From Umezawaea endophytica (GTDB lineage Bacteria; Actinomycetota; Actinomycetes; Mycobacteriales; Pseudonocardiaceae), in the NCBI RefSeq assembly GCF_025061645.1, contig NZ_JANYMP010000001.1, forward strand, positions 183,448 through 232,065: 48,618 nucleotides of DNA, written 5' to 3'. The translations under genes were made by a program, and so were the position numbers. Below the pieces are notes generated by a model. That model searched no databases. It was not told the DNA's origin and was given only the letters and a program-made list of their open reading frames with translations. Positions 1 to 7,505 of this stretch are shown here, in pieces (positions within the stretch are counted from its first letter, which is position 1; each line of letters opens with the position of its first letter).

Positions 1-6
1 CGGCCG

Positions 7-51
7 CCCCGGGGGGGGGGGGGGGGGCCGCGGGGGGGGGGGCCCCCCCCC
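7..51. repeat. Poly-G / poly-C homopolymer tract
   Basis: The sequence shows a run of 17 G at 11-27, a run of 11 G at 32-42 and a run of 9 C at 43-51. The second G run and the C run could pair as a hairpin. Runs this long are rare even in high-GC actinomycetes and hard to sequence, so an assembly or consensus artefact at a contig edge is as likely as real biology. There is no coding content. Confidence 0.6.
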
Positions 52-73
52 ACCCACCACCGGAGGCACCACG

Positions 74-196
74 ATGCACCTGCACCACGTCTACGCCATG
101 GTCGTCGTCCGGCAGCGCCGGAGGGAAGCCGAACGCGTGGCCGAGGACCACCGCCTGGCCCGGCTCCTCCGGCGGCGGAACCGGAACGGCACCTGA
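74..196 (+). CDS. Small basic hypothetical protein (40 aa)
   Basis: An ATG follows a good ribosome-binding site (CGGAGG, 7 bases upstream) and opens a 40-codon frame ending in TGA. The product starts MHLHHVYAMVVVRQ and then becomes a highly charged arginine-rich helix with few breaks, ending RRRNRNGT. No family is recognised and no function can be given. The ribosome-binding site plus the perfect terminator hairpin right after the stop (199-238) argue that it is a real short transcription unit. The start region is close to the homopolymer tract, so its promoter cannot be judged. Confidence 0.5.
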   Translation: MHLHHVYAMVVVRQRRREAERVAEDHRLARLLRRRNRNGT

Positions 197-198
197 CG

Positions 199-238
199 AC
201 CGGTGCCCGCACCGGCCGGAGGCGGTGCGGGCACCGGT
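199..238. terminator. Perfect 16-bp hairpin, probable bidirectional terminator
   Basis: Left arm 199-214 (ACCGGTGCCCGCACCG) and right arm 223-238 are perfect reverse complements around an 8-base loop. It lies between the small plus-strand gene ending at 196 and the minus-strand reductase ending at 248, so it can serve both. No U tract follows, as is usual in high-GC actinomycetes. Confidence 0.8.
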
Positions 239-247
239 GACCACCGG

Positions 248-1102
248 CTAGCCGATCGCCGCGCGCAGCACCTCCCGCAGCGGCAGCGCGGGCCGTCCGA
301 GCAGTCGGGGCAGCGCCGGGTCCACCCGTGCGAACTCGCCCTGGCGGCTCGCGGCGAACAGGCCGACCAGCAGGTCGGCCGCGTGGGCGGGTGCGCCGTG
401 GGCCAGCAGGCCCGCGCGATACTTGTCGTCGGAGACGACGACCCGGCGGACGGGCTTGCCCGTCAACTCCGAGGCGATGGCCGCGACACCAGCCATGTCG
501 ACCGCCTCAGCGCCGGTGAGTGCGGGGGTCACGCCGTCGAGGACGTCGTCCGCCAGCGCGACCGCCGCCGCCTCGGCCAGGTCGGCGTGGGCGGTCCAGG
601 ACACGGGGCCGTCCTCGGGCAACGCCAGTTCGCCCGTCGTGAGCGCCGCGCCGAGCAGCAGGTGCGCCGACGACGCGTAGAAACCGTTCCGCAGCACCGT
701 GTACGCCACCCCCGAGTGCCGCAGCACCTCCTCTGTGGCGGCGTGGTCGGGCATGGGCGCGAAGGGGGAAGCCGGGTTCGCGCCCATGTGGCTGGTGTAG
801 ACGACGCGGGCGGCACCGGACTTCACCGCCGCGCCGATCGCGTCCCCGTGCAGGCGCACCGCGGTCTCGCCCGCCGAGTCCACCGACACGACGAGGACCC
901 GCGTCGCTCCCTCGAACGCGTGCTCCAGGCTCGCGGGGTCGGCGAAGTCGCCGCGGCGGACGCGGACGCCCCGCTCCTCCAAAGCCTTGGCCTTCGCCGG
1001 GTCCCGGACGCACACGCCGACCCGGTCGGGCGCGACCCGGTCGAGCAACCGCTCGACGACCGCGCCGCCGAGGGTTCCGGTGGCACCGCTGACAATGATC
1101 AT
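248..1102 (-). CDS. NmrA-like / SDR-type NAD(P)-binding reductase
   Basis: A 284-residue cytoplasmic protein opening with MIIVSGATGTLGGAVVERLL, an atypical-SDR Rossmann motif (GATGxLG) close to the N terminus. RRGDFADPASL follows at the usual NmrA position for the second strand and acidic loop. Proteins of this family bind NAD(P)H and act as quinone or other small-molecule reductases, or as redox-sensing regulators. There is no Tyr-x3-Lys pair in the classical place, which fits the atypical class. It is transcribed divergently from a LysR gene, with a perfect palindrome between them, so the LysR protein probably controls it. The substrate is unknown. Confidence 0.85.
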   Translation of the reverse strand: MIIVSGATGTLGGAVVERLLDRVAPDRVGVCVRDPAKAKALEERGVRVRRGDFADPASLEHAFEGATRVLVVSVDSAGETAVRLHGDAIGAAVKSGAARVVYTSHMGANPASPFAPMPDHAATEEVLRHSGVAYTVLRNGFYASSAHLLLGAALTTGELALPEDGPVSWTAHADLAEAAAVALADDVLDGVTPALTGAEAVDMAGVAAIASELTGKPVRRVVVSDDKYRAGLLAHGAPAHAADLLVGLFAASRQGEFARVDPALPRLLGRPALPLREVLRAAIG

Positions 1103-1124
1103 GACAACCCGTTCTCCAGTGACC

Positions 1125-1141
1125 GGCCCAATTCCTGGGCC
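1125..1141. promoter_or_regulatory. Perfect 17-bp inverted repeat, candidate LysR operator
   Basis: GGCCCA and TGGGCC flank a 5-base spacer in the gap between the divergent reductase (start 1102) and LysR gene. Position and symmetry suit an LTTR recognition site; that the neighbouring LysR protein binds it is inference. Confidence 0.5.
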
Positions 1142-1213
1142 TGGTGATCACGATGCCCGCGACCCCGCCGCGCCGGAAGGATCGCCGTGCTCAGGACTGT
1201 TACCCTGGGGGAC

Positions 1214-2077
1214 ATGCCGATCGGGGGTGGCCAGGTGGAGTCCCGGCCGCTGCGGTACTTCGTCGCCGTCGCCGAGGAGCTCAACTTCTCCCGCGCCGCC
1301 GACCGGCTCGGCATCTCCGCCCCGCCCCTGTCCCGCGCGATCCGCGCCCTCGAAGCGGACCTGGGCGTCACCCTGTTCGAGCGGACCACCCACAGCGTCG
1401 CGCTGACCCCCGCCGGGACCGTCCTGCTGGACCAGGCCCGCATCGCGCTGGACGCCCTCGGCGCGGCCACCCGCCGGACGCAGCGGGCCGCCGCCCGCGA
1501 ACCGAAGCTCGTCCTGGCCGTCAAGGCCGACAGCGACGCGGGCCTGCTGGACACCATCCTGGCCGACTACGCGGCCGATCCCGCGGCCATCCCCCTTGCC
1601 GTCCACCTGTGCGGCTGGGGCGAGCAGGCCCGGCTCCTGCGCCGGGGCGAGGCCGACGTCGCCCTGCTCCACGAACCGTTCGACCGCACCGGCCTGGACA
1701 CCGAGACCGTCGCCGTCGAGGTCCGCGTCGCCGCCGTCCCCTCGGGACACCCGCTCGCCGACCGCGACCACGTCCGCCTCGCCGAACTCGGCCTGCCCAT
1801 CGCGGACCCGGCCCGCCCCGAGGACGTCGCCCGCTTCCTGGACGGGATCGTCGAGACGCACGGCGTCCGCGACCTGCCCCAGTTGCTCAAGCTCGTGGAA
1901 CTGGGCGAACTCGTCACCCTGCTCCCCCACTCCGTCGTCGCCCGCTACCCCCGGCCGGGCATCGCCTACGTCCCCGTCCCGGACGCACCGCCCGCGGTCC
2001 TGTCCATCGCGTGGCCGCAGCAGTCCCGCTCGACGGCGACCGCGGCGCTGGTCCGCGCCGCCGCCGCGTCCGGCTGA
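1214..2077 (+). CDS. LysR-family transcriptional regulator
   Basis: A 287-residue LTTR. The N-terminal winged helix-turn-helix reads [20 protein letters not shown], followed by [32 protein letters not shown], matching the family almost residue by residue; the rest is the periplasmic-binding-protein-like effector domain. ATG 1214 is chosen because TACCCT (1201-1206) lies 7 bases upstream, the usual -10 spacing of actinomycete leaderless genes. GTG 1235 would give the more typical short LysR N terminus and cannot be excluded. The gene is divergent from the NmrA-like reductase, its likely target, and ends 2 bp from the convergent monooxygenase gene. Confidence 0.9.
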   Translation: MPIGGGQVESRPLRYFVAVAEELNFSRAADRLGISAPPLSRAIRALEADLGVTLFERTTHSVALTPAGTVLLDQARIALDALGAATRRTQRAAAREPKLVLAVKADSDAGLLDTILADYAADPAAIPLAVHLCGWGEQARLLRRGEADVALLHEPFDRTGLDTETVAVEVRVAAVPSGHPLADRDHVRLAELGLPIADPARPEDVARFLDGIVETHGVRDLPQLLKLVELGELVTLLPHSVVARYPRPGIAYVPVPDAPPAVLSIAWPQQSRSTATAALVRAAAASG

Positions 2078-2079
2078 GG

Positions 2080-3225
2080 TCAGCCCGACGCGGCGGTGGC
2101 GCGGTCGCCGTCGGCCAGGTGGTCCAGGTCCGGCAGGCCCGCGGTGAGCGCCGAGTGCAGCGCCTCGTGGGAGTCCGCCGCGTTGGCCGCCGCCCTCGGG
2201 AGCATCACGGCCTCGTAGTCGGCCAGCGCGGTGAACAGGTCGGCGGAGCCGATCACCGCTTGGGCGAGTTCGGCCCCGTCGAGCATCGCGGTGTTGGCCC
2301 CCAGTCCGGAGAACGGCGACATGAGGTGCGCGGCGTCGCCCAGGATCGTGACGCCCGCACGGGTGTTCCACACGTGCGGGACCGGCAGCGCGTGCAGGGG
2401 ACGCGGGATGAACGCGTCGTCGCAGTCGGTGAGCAGGGCCCGCAGCCGCGGTGACCAGTCCGCGAACATCGCCAGCAGCGAGGCGCGCACGGTCGCCGCG
2501 TCGAGGCCGTCCGCCCAGCCCTGATCCGCGCGGAACGCGACGTAGGCCCTGATCCGGTCCCGTGCCTGGCGCTGGGCGATGAGCGCCTTCTCGTCCTGCA
2601 TGGCGAACATGCCGCCCCGACCGACCAGTTCGGCGATCCGCGGGTGCTTCCGGTCGACGTCGTCGAAGCGGATCTCGATGAACATGACCCCCTCGTAGAA
2701 CGGGCGGGCGGGCGAGACGAGCGACCGCACCTTCGACCACGCGCCGTCCGCGCCGATGAGCAGGTCGGTCGTCGCCGTGCCGCCGTCGCGGAAGCGCAGC
2801 TCGTGGACGCCGCGCCCCAGCGGCACGACGTGGTCGAGGGTCTCGCCGAACCGGACCGTTCCGGGGTCGAGCGAGTCGAGCAGGAGCGCGCGCAGGTCCG
2901 CGCGGTCGATCTCGGGGCTGTCGTGCTCGTCGGGGCCCGCGACGTGCTCGGCCAGGACGGTGGCGTGCTTGTCGAGCGTCGACATGTCCTGCCCCTCGGG
3001 CCGGGCGATGGCCGAGAACCGCTCCAGCAGCCCGGCCGCGCGCAACGCGGCCTGGCCGGTCGTCCGCTGCATGTCGAGGGTGCCGCCCTGGTCGCGGGAG
3101 TCCGGGGCGCTGTCGTGCTCGTGGACGGTGACCGGGATGCCCGCGCGTTGCAGGATCCGCGCGCAGGTCAGGCCGCCGGGGCCCGCGCCGATGACGGCGA
3201 TGCGGGGTGGTGTGGACGTGGTCAC
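2080..3225 (-). CDS. FAD-dependent monooxygenase (TetX / aromatic hydroxylase type)
   Basis: A 381-residue flavoprotein monooxygenase of the PHBH fold. It has the ADP-binding GxGxxG motif (IAVIGAGPGGLTCARIL) near the N terminus, a conserved DG-type segment (LLIGADGAWSKVR) in the middle, and the second FAD motif ILGDAAHLMSPFSGLGAN near residue 285. Such enzymes hydroxylate small aromatic or polyketide-like molecules using NAD(P)H and O2; TetX relatives inactivate tetracyclines. GTG 3225 is used because AAAGGCGG precedes it and because starting further upstream would translate through the operator palindrome. It is divergent from a TetR gene, the usual arrangement for inducible detoxification. 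The substrate is unknown. Confidence 0.88.
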   Translation of the reverse strand: MTTSTPPRIAVIGAGPGGLTCARILQRAGIPVTVHEHDSAPDSRDQGGTLDMQRTTGQAALRAAGLLERFSAIARPEGQDMSTLDKHATVLAEHVAGPDEHDSPEIDRADLRALLLDSLDPGTVRFGETLDHVVPLGRGVHELRFRDGGTATTDLLIGADGAWSKVRSLVSPARPFYEGVMFIEIRFDDVDRKHPRIAELVGRGGMFAMQDEKALIAQRQARDRIRAYVAFRADQGWADGLDAATVRASLLAMFADWSPRLRALLTDCDDAFIPRPLHALPVPHVWNTRAGVTILGDAAHLMSPFSGLGANTAMLDGAELAQAVIGSADLFTALADYEAVMLPRAAANAADSHEALHSALTAGLPDLDHLADGDRATAASG

Positions 3226-3263
3226 GGAGGTACCGCCTTTCCGGGTTTCCCCCACAAAAGCAC

Positions 3264-3287
3264 AGCGGTTGCATATGTGCAACTGCT
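3264..3287. promoter_or_regulatory. Palindromic TetR operator candidate
   Basis: The core GTTGCATATGTGCAAC (3268-3283) has 6-bp perfect arms. The symmetry extends outward as AGC/GCT after one unpaired base on each side, so 9 of 12 positions pair over 24 bp. It lies between the divergent monooxygenase and TetR genes, about 30 bp from the TetR -10. Confidence 0.7.
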
Positions 3288-3327
3288 ACACCTTTTAACT
3301 CGGTCCAGCATTTGTTAGGGTGTGTCC

Positions 3328-3906
3328 GTGCAGGAGACCGCGGGCAGGCGTGAACGCAAGAAGGCCGCGACCAGGCAGGCCCTCGCCGACGCGGCCCTGC
3401 GGCTCTTCCTCGACCGCGGCTTCGACGCCGTCGGGGTCCGCGAGATCGCCGACGCGGCCGACGTCGCGACCACCACGCTGTTCAAGTACTTCCCCACCAA
3501 GGAGTCCCTCGTCTTCGACGAGGACGCGGGGCGCGCCGAAGCGCTCGCCGCCGCGGTCCGCGACCGGGCGCCGGGCACCTCGGTGGTCGACGCGCTGCGC
3601 GCCCTCGTCGAGCACGACGTCGTGCGCCGCCACACCGACCCGGACATGGCGGGCTTCCGCCGCCTGCTCGACGAGACCCCCGCGCTGCGCGACTACCGCC
3701 GGGGCATGTGGCTGCGCCACGAGGCGAGCCTCGCCGCGGCCGTCGCCGCCGACGCGGGCCTCCCACCCGACGACCCCAGGTGCGCCGCGCTCGCCCACTT
3801 CGTCCTGGACAGCCCCGACTTCATCAGCGCGGCCCCGGACCCCGTGCGCGCGCTGGACGGCGTGTTCGCGCTGCTCGACCGGGGCTGGTCGACGCTCGCG
3901 GGCTGA
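3328..3906 (+). CDS. TetR-family transcriptional regulator
   Basis: A 192-residue TetR repressor. The helix-turn-helix is RQALADAALRLFLDRGFDAV followed by VREIADAADVATTTLFKYFPTKESLV, a textbook TetR_N sequence; the C-terminal ligand domain is divergent. GTG 3328 is favoured because TAGGGT (3316-3321) sits six bases upstream with no Shine-Dalgarno, as in leaderless transcripts; GTG 3322 is in frame and adds two residues. It is divergent from the FAD monooxygenase, with a 24-bp palindrome in the shared promoter, so it probably represses both genes until a substrate of the monooxygenase binds. Confidence 0.9.
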   Translation: MQETAGRRERKKAATRQALADAALRLFLDRGFDAVGVREIADAADVATTTLFKYFPTKESLVFDEDAGRAEALAAAVRDRAPGTSVVDALRALVEHDVVRRHTDPDMAGFRRLLDETPALRDYRRGMWLRHEASLAAAVAADAGLPPDDPRCAALAHFVLDSPDFISAAPDPVRALDGVFALLDRGWSTLAG

Positions 3907-3919
3907 CGAGGTCCCGGTC

Positions 3920-4795
3920 TCAGGCCCGCAGGCGGACGGCGTCCAGGCTGGGCGGCGCGCCGAACTGGCGGCGGTACTCGCGGCTGAACTGCGAGGGGCT
4001 GTCGTAGCCGACCCTGCGGCTGATGCCGGTGACGTCGGTGGGGTCCGCGGCGAGCAGCAACCTGGCCTGCTGCAAGCGGATCTGCTTCTGGAACTGGATC
4101 GGGCTCATCGCCGTGACCGCCTGGAAGTTGCGGTAGAAGGCGGACGCGCTCATGCCCGCGAGCCGCGCCACCTCGTCGACGCGGAACTGCTGGGCGAAGT
4201 GGTCGCGGATCCACCGGACCGCGCGGGCGACGTGGCTGAGACCGCTGTCGGCCAAGCCCAACTGGCGCACGGCCGCGCCCTGCTCCCCGGTGATGAGCCG
4301 CCACAGGATCTCCCGCTTGACCAGCGGCGCCAGCACGGTGATGTCGCGGGGCTCGTCCAGCAGGCGCAGCAGGCGGACGACCGCGTCGACCAGGCCGTCG
4401 GACGCGGCGCTGACCGCGAGCCCGGACGGCGTGCCGCCCCCGGCGGGCGGCAGGTCACCCGGCCCCGCCCGCAGGAGCAGGTCGGCGATGGCGGCCGGGC
4501 GCAGGGTCAGGCCGAAGCCCACGGCGGGGTGCTCGGGGCTGACGCCGACGTAGTGGCCGGTGATCGGCAGGTCGACCGAGGCGATCAGGTACTGGCCCGC
4601 GCCGTACTCGTACACGCGGTCGCCGAGCGCGATGTGCTTCGCGCCCTGCGCGATGAGCGCCAGCACCGTGCCCGACATCGACGACGACGGCTCGGTCTCC
4701 CCCTCGACCTTCGAGATCAGCACGTCCTCGATCGCCGTGGTCGTGTCGGGGCGCGCGTGGCGGTGCAGCAGCGCACGCAGCTCGTCGAGGTCCAT
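3920..4795 (-). CDS. AraC-family transcriptional regulator with cupin sensor domain
   Basis: A 291-residue regulator. The N-terminal half resembles the AraC_N/cupin_6 sensor (ISKVEGETEPSSSMSGTVLALIAQGAKHIALGD). The C-terminal AraC domain has both helix-turn-helix units (QQFRVDEVARLAGMSASAFY, then FQKQIRLQQARLLL and GYDSPSQFSREYRRQFG). ATG 4795 is chosen because it precedes DLDELRALL, the normal family N terminus, and is preceded by a G-rich stretch. It is divergent from a monooxygenase/esterase operon, which it likely activates. An 11-bp inverted repeat spaced by four DNA turns lies in the gap. Confidence 0.9.
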   Translation of the reverse strand: MDLDELRALLHRHARPDTTTAIEDVLISKVEGETEPSSSMSGTVLALIAQGAKHIALGDRVYEYGAGQYLIASVDLPITGHYVGVSPEHPAVGFGLTLRPAAIADLLLRAGPGDLPPAGGGTPSGLAVSAASDGLVDAVVRLLRLLDEPRDITVLAPLVKREILWRLITGEQGAAVRQLGLADSGLSHVARAVRWIRDHFAQQFRVDEVARLAGMSASAFYRNFQAVTAMSPIQFQKQIRLQQARLLLAADPTDVTGISRRVGYDSPSQFSREYRRQFGAPPSLDAVRLRA

Positions 4796-4813
4796 GCCCC
4801 CGAGTGAAGCACG

Positions 4814-4866
4814 GAACGATGCTCGCCACAACGAGAGGATCAGGCAAGCGCCGAAGAGCATCGTTC
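4814..4866. promoter_or_regulatory. Inverted repeat with 42-bp spacing, candidate AraC sites
   Basis: GAACGATGCTC (4814-4824) is exactly repeated in inverted orientation as GAGCATCGTTC (4856-4866). The arm centres are 42 bp apart, close to four helical turns, so two protein units would bind the same face. A further CGTTCC half-match lies at 4870-4875. The sites fill the gap between araC and the plus-strand operon. Confidence 0.65.
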
Positions 4867-4941
4867 TACCGTTCCAGCAGGTGGAGCTGGTTTTCTTGGG
4901 TCATCGAAATCCCCGCTCCACCGGACGAAGGAGACAGCACC

Positions 4942-5247
4942 GTGCTCGTCAACCACGGTTTCCACGCCACCCTGACCGCGCGGCCCGGCAAGGGCGACGA
5001 ACTGGTCGCGTTCCTGCTCGACGCGCCGTCCCTGCCGAACCCGGACTGCGTCGTCTTCCTGGTCAGCCGCTCGGCGGGCGACCCGGACACGGTGTTCGTC
5101 ACCGAGGGCTGGACCAGCCGGGACGCCCACGGCGAGTTCTTCGCGACCGAGCGGGCCAAGGCGCTGGTCGAGCGGCTCCAGCCGCTGCTCGCGGGCGAAT
5201 CCGAGTACGTCGACGCGGTGCCCGTCGGCGGCAAAGCCGCCTTCTGA
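4942..5247 (+). CDS. Antibiotic biosynthesis monooxygenase (ABM) domain protein
   Basis: A 101-residue ferredoxin-like-fold protein. The start is VNHGFHATLTARPGKGDELVAFLLDA and the middle is VFLVSRSAGDPDTVFVTEGWTSRDAHGEFF, the beta-alpha-beta pattern and the W-x-S-x3-H motif of the ABM/YgiN family. Family members are cofactor-free monooxygenases acting on quinols or polyketides, or heme-degrading enzymes. GTG 4942 follows GAAGGAGA by 7-10 bases. It is the first gene of a two-gene operon with the alpha/beta hydrolase that starts 31 bp downstream, and lies opposite the AraC gene, which is probably its activator. Confidence 0.85.
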   Translation: MLVNHGFHATLTARPGKGDELVAFLLDAPSLPNPDCVVFLVSRSAGDPDTVFVTEGWTSRDAHGEFFATERAKALVERLQPLLAGESEYVDAVPVGGKAAF

Positions 5248-5278
5248 CCAGCCCCCACCCACCGAGAGGACCTCCACC

Positions 5279-6244
5279 ATGGCTCCCGCCCGCCCCGACC
5301 TCGACCCCGAACTGGGCGCGCTGCTCGACGGCACGCCGCTGATGACCGAGATCGACCTCGACGTGCTCGCCCAACTCCGGCGGTACCCGTCGACGCCGGT
5401 CGACACCCTCCTCGACGGCCGCGCCGTGGAACGCCGGGAGGTCACCGTCCCCACCCCGGACGGAGCGCGGATCCCCCTGTCGGTCTTCCGCCCCGCGGGC
5501 GCCGACAGCACCGCGCCCGCGCCGTGCGTCTACTGGATCCACGGCGGCGGCATGGTCATGGGCGACCGCTTCTCCCAGATCGACATCCCGCTCGACTGGC
5601 TGTTCCGGTTCGGCGCGGTGGTCGTCACCGTCGACCACCGCTTGGCACCGGAGGTGACCGGCACGACGCTGGTCGACGACTGCCACCTCGGTCTGCTGTG
5701 GACGGTCGAGCACGCCGACGAGCTGGGCGTCGACCCCACCCGCGTCGTCGTGGCGGGCATCAGCGCGGGCGGCGGACTCGCCGCGGGCGTCACGCTGATG
5801 GCCCGCGACCGCGGCGGGCCGCCGATCGCCGCCCAGGTGCTGATCTGCCCCATGCTGGACCACCGCAACAGCACCACGTCGAGCCTCCAGTACTCCGGCG
5901 ACCCCGCTGTCTGGACGCGCGAGATGAACGGGTTCGGCTGGCGGTCGGTGCTCGGCGACCTCGCGGCCGAGGACGTGCCCGGCCACGTCTCCCCCGCCGT
6001 CGCCGACGACCTCTCCGGCCTGCCGGCCACCTACCTCGACGCGGGCACGGCCGAGGTCTTCCGCGACGAGGTCGTCGCCTACGCCTCCCGGATCTGGGCG
6101 GCGGGCGGGCAGGCGGAACTGCACCTCTGGGCGGGTGGCTGCCACGGGTTCGACGCCCTGCACCCACGGGCGCAGGTGTCCCTCGCGGCCCGCCGGACGC
6201 GGAGCGACTGGCTGGCCCGCGTCCTGGACGCGCCTACCCCGTAG
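5279..6244 (+). CDS. Alpha/beta hydrolase, hormone-sensitive lipase family
   Basis: A 321-residue cytoplasmic esterase. It carries the HSL oxyanion motif HGGG (YWIHGGGMVMGDR), the nucleophile elbow GISAGGG (GxSxG), the conserved DHRLAPE segment, and the C-terminal catalytic pair in TYLDAGTAEVFRDE and WAGGCHGFD. The family hydrolyses short-chain esters. ATG 5279 follows GAGAGGA. Its operon partner is an ABM monooxygenase, so a Baeyer-Villiger-like oxidation followed by ester hydrolysis is one possible pathway, though this is inference. The stop overlaps the convergent gene by 11 bp. Confidence 0.9.
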   Translation: MAPARPDLDPELGALLDGTPLMTEIDLDVLAQLRRYPSTPVDTLLDGRAVERREVTVPTPDGARIPLSVFRPAGADSTAPAPCVYWIHGGGMVMGDRFSQIDIPLDWLFRFGAVVVTVDHRLAPEVTGTTLVDDCHLGLLWTVEHADELGVDPTRVVVAGISAGGGLAAGVTLMARDRGGPPIAAQVLICPMLDHRNSTTSSLQYSGDPAVWTREMNGFGWRSVLGDLAAEDVPGHVSPAVADDLSGLPATYLDAGTAEVFRDEVVAYASRIWAAGGQAELHLWAGGCHGFDALHPRAQVSLAARRTRSDWLARVLDAPTP

Positions 6245-7505
6245 CGGTGCGCGCCCGGGGCCGCCGCACCAGCGCGGGCAGCCAGGGCACCGCGCCGACC
6301 ACGGCCAGCAGGAGCAGCAGCGGCACGCGCCACCACGCCGAGACGCTCGCGGGCGGCGGGGACGGCGGCGGCGCCAGCCACGGCCGGGCGGTCTTCGACC
6401 ACGCCAGGAACGCGTCGCCGATCGGCACCAGCCCGAGGGCGTACCGCTTGGTCCACGGGGTGTCGACCGGGAGCCCCGCCAGTTCGACGTGGTTGGCCAG
6501 CGCCGACGCGAGCCGGTCGTCGCCGTTGACCTGCGCGGCGCCGAGGGTGACCACGCTCGCGGACAGGCTGACCCCGAGCGGGAGCGGGCCGGAGTCGACG
6601 TCGGCCGGGCCGTCCACCCCGTGCGGGTACTCCCGGACGGCCGGGCCCAGCCCGAGCGGCGAGACGACGAACAGCTCGCGGAAGCGCCGGTACTGCTCGT
6701 CCGCGAAGACCGGGTCGACCTCGCGGAGGAACCGGTGGACGAGGCTCTGCGAACTGCCCCTCGCCGTCTCGACCGGGTCGCCGGTGTCGGGGTCGACCCG
6801 GTGCGGCAGCAGCCCGGTGCCGGGGTCGAGGCGTTGGCGCACGCCCTGGAGCCAGCGCTCGGTGGTGGCGGCGAACCGCGGTGGCAGCAGGGTGTCGTGC
6901 AGCCGCAGCGACGCCATCGCCACGGTCGAGTCGACCGGCCACGCCTGGCCGGGGTAGGCCGCCAGGTACGGCGAGGCCGAGGCGTCGAACGCCGCGCCGA
7001 GGGCGGTCGAGTCCTGGGTGAAGCGCTCCAGCTCGGCGGGATCGCGGCGGTCGGCGGGTTGCAGGCTCAGCACCCCGCCACGCAGCCAGTTGTCCCAGCC
7101 CCGGTAGAACACGCCGTACGTCGGCGAGAGCGCCGGGCTGAACGGGCGGCGGCCGAACGGCGAGTCCAGCCGCTCCAACGCGAACCTGGCTTCCCGCAGC
7201 GCTTCCGCCCGCTCGCCGTCCGGTTCGCGCAGGCCGATCTCGACCCAGCTCAGCCCGTACAGCGCGTGCAGGAAGAAGTTGCCCTCGGGGAACTGGCCCT
7301 GCGCCTCCGCGCCCGCCCCGTCGTCCAGTTCCGCGCGGAGGAACTCCAGTTGCCGCCTAACGCCCGCGGGTTCACCGGCCGTCCCGGCGGTGGCGGGCGC
7401 CACGAGCCGCACCGCGCCCAGGAGCGCGCAGGCCGTGACGCCGACGGCGACCAGCAGGCGCGCCCACCGCAGGAGTTGACGCGCGGTCAGCGGTCGTCGG
7501 GGCAT
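6234..7505 (-). CDS. Membrane-anchored protein of unknown function with six-hairpin-like body
   Basis: A 423-residue protein that I cannot assign. It has an N-terminal membrane segment (LLVAVGVTACALLGAVRLVA, after a basic start MPRRPL), a large extracytoplasmic region rich in helical pairs, and a C-terminal membrane segment (VPLLLLLAVVGAVPWLPALV) ending in a basic tail. Motifs such as YGVFYRGWDNWLRG and YPGQAWPVDSTVAMASLRLHD recall alpha/alpha-barrel enzymes of the linalool dehydratase/isomerase or glycosidase type, but this is a weak impression. It converges on the hydrolase gene and is separated from the xylanase by a 323-bp gap. Confidence 0.75.
   Translation of the reverse strand: MPRRPLTARQLLRWARLLVAVGVTACALLGAVRLVAPATAGTAGEPAGVRRQLEFLRAELDDGAGAEAQGQFPEGNFFLHALYGLSWVEIGLREPDGERAEALREARFALERLDSPFGRRPFSPALSPTYGVFYRGWDNWLRGGVLSLQPADRRDPAELERFTQDSTALGAAFDASASPYLAAYPGQAWPVDSTVAMASLRLHDTLLPPRFAATTERWLQGVRQRLDPGTGLLPHRVDPDTGDPVETARGSSQSLVHRFLREVDPVFADEQYRRFRELFVVSPLGLGPAVREYPHGVDGPADVDSGPLPLGVSLSASVVTLGAAQVNGDDRLASALANHVELAGLPVDTPWTKRYALGLVPIGDAFLAWSKTARPWLAPPPSPPPASVSAWWRVPLLLLLAVVGAVPWLPALVRRPRARTATG

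Noticed and set aside
3225-3282. Longer start (TTG 3282) for the FAD monooxygenase
   Set aside because: It would place the start codon inside the operator palindrome and add a non-family N terminus; GTG 3225 has a ribosome-binding site and opens at the Rossmann motif.
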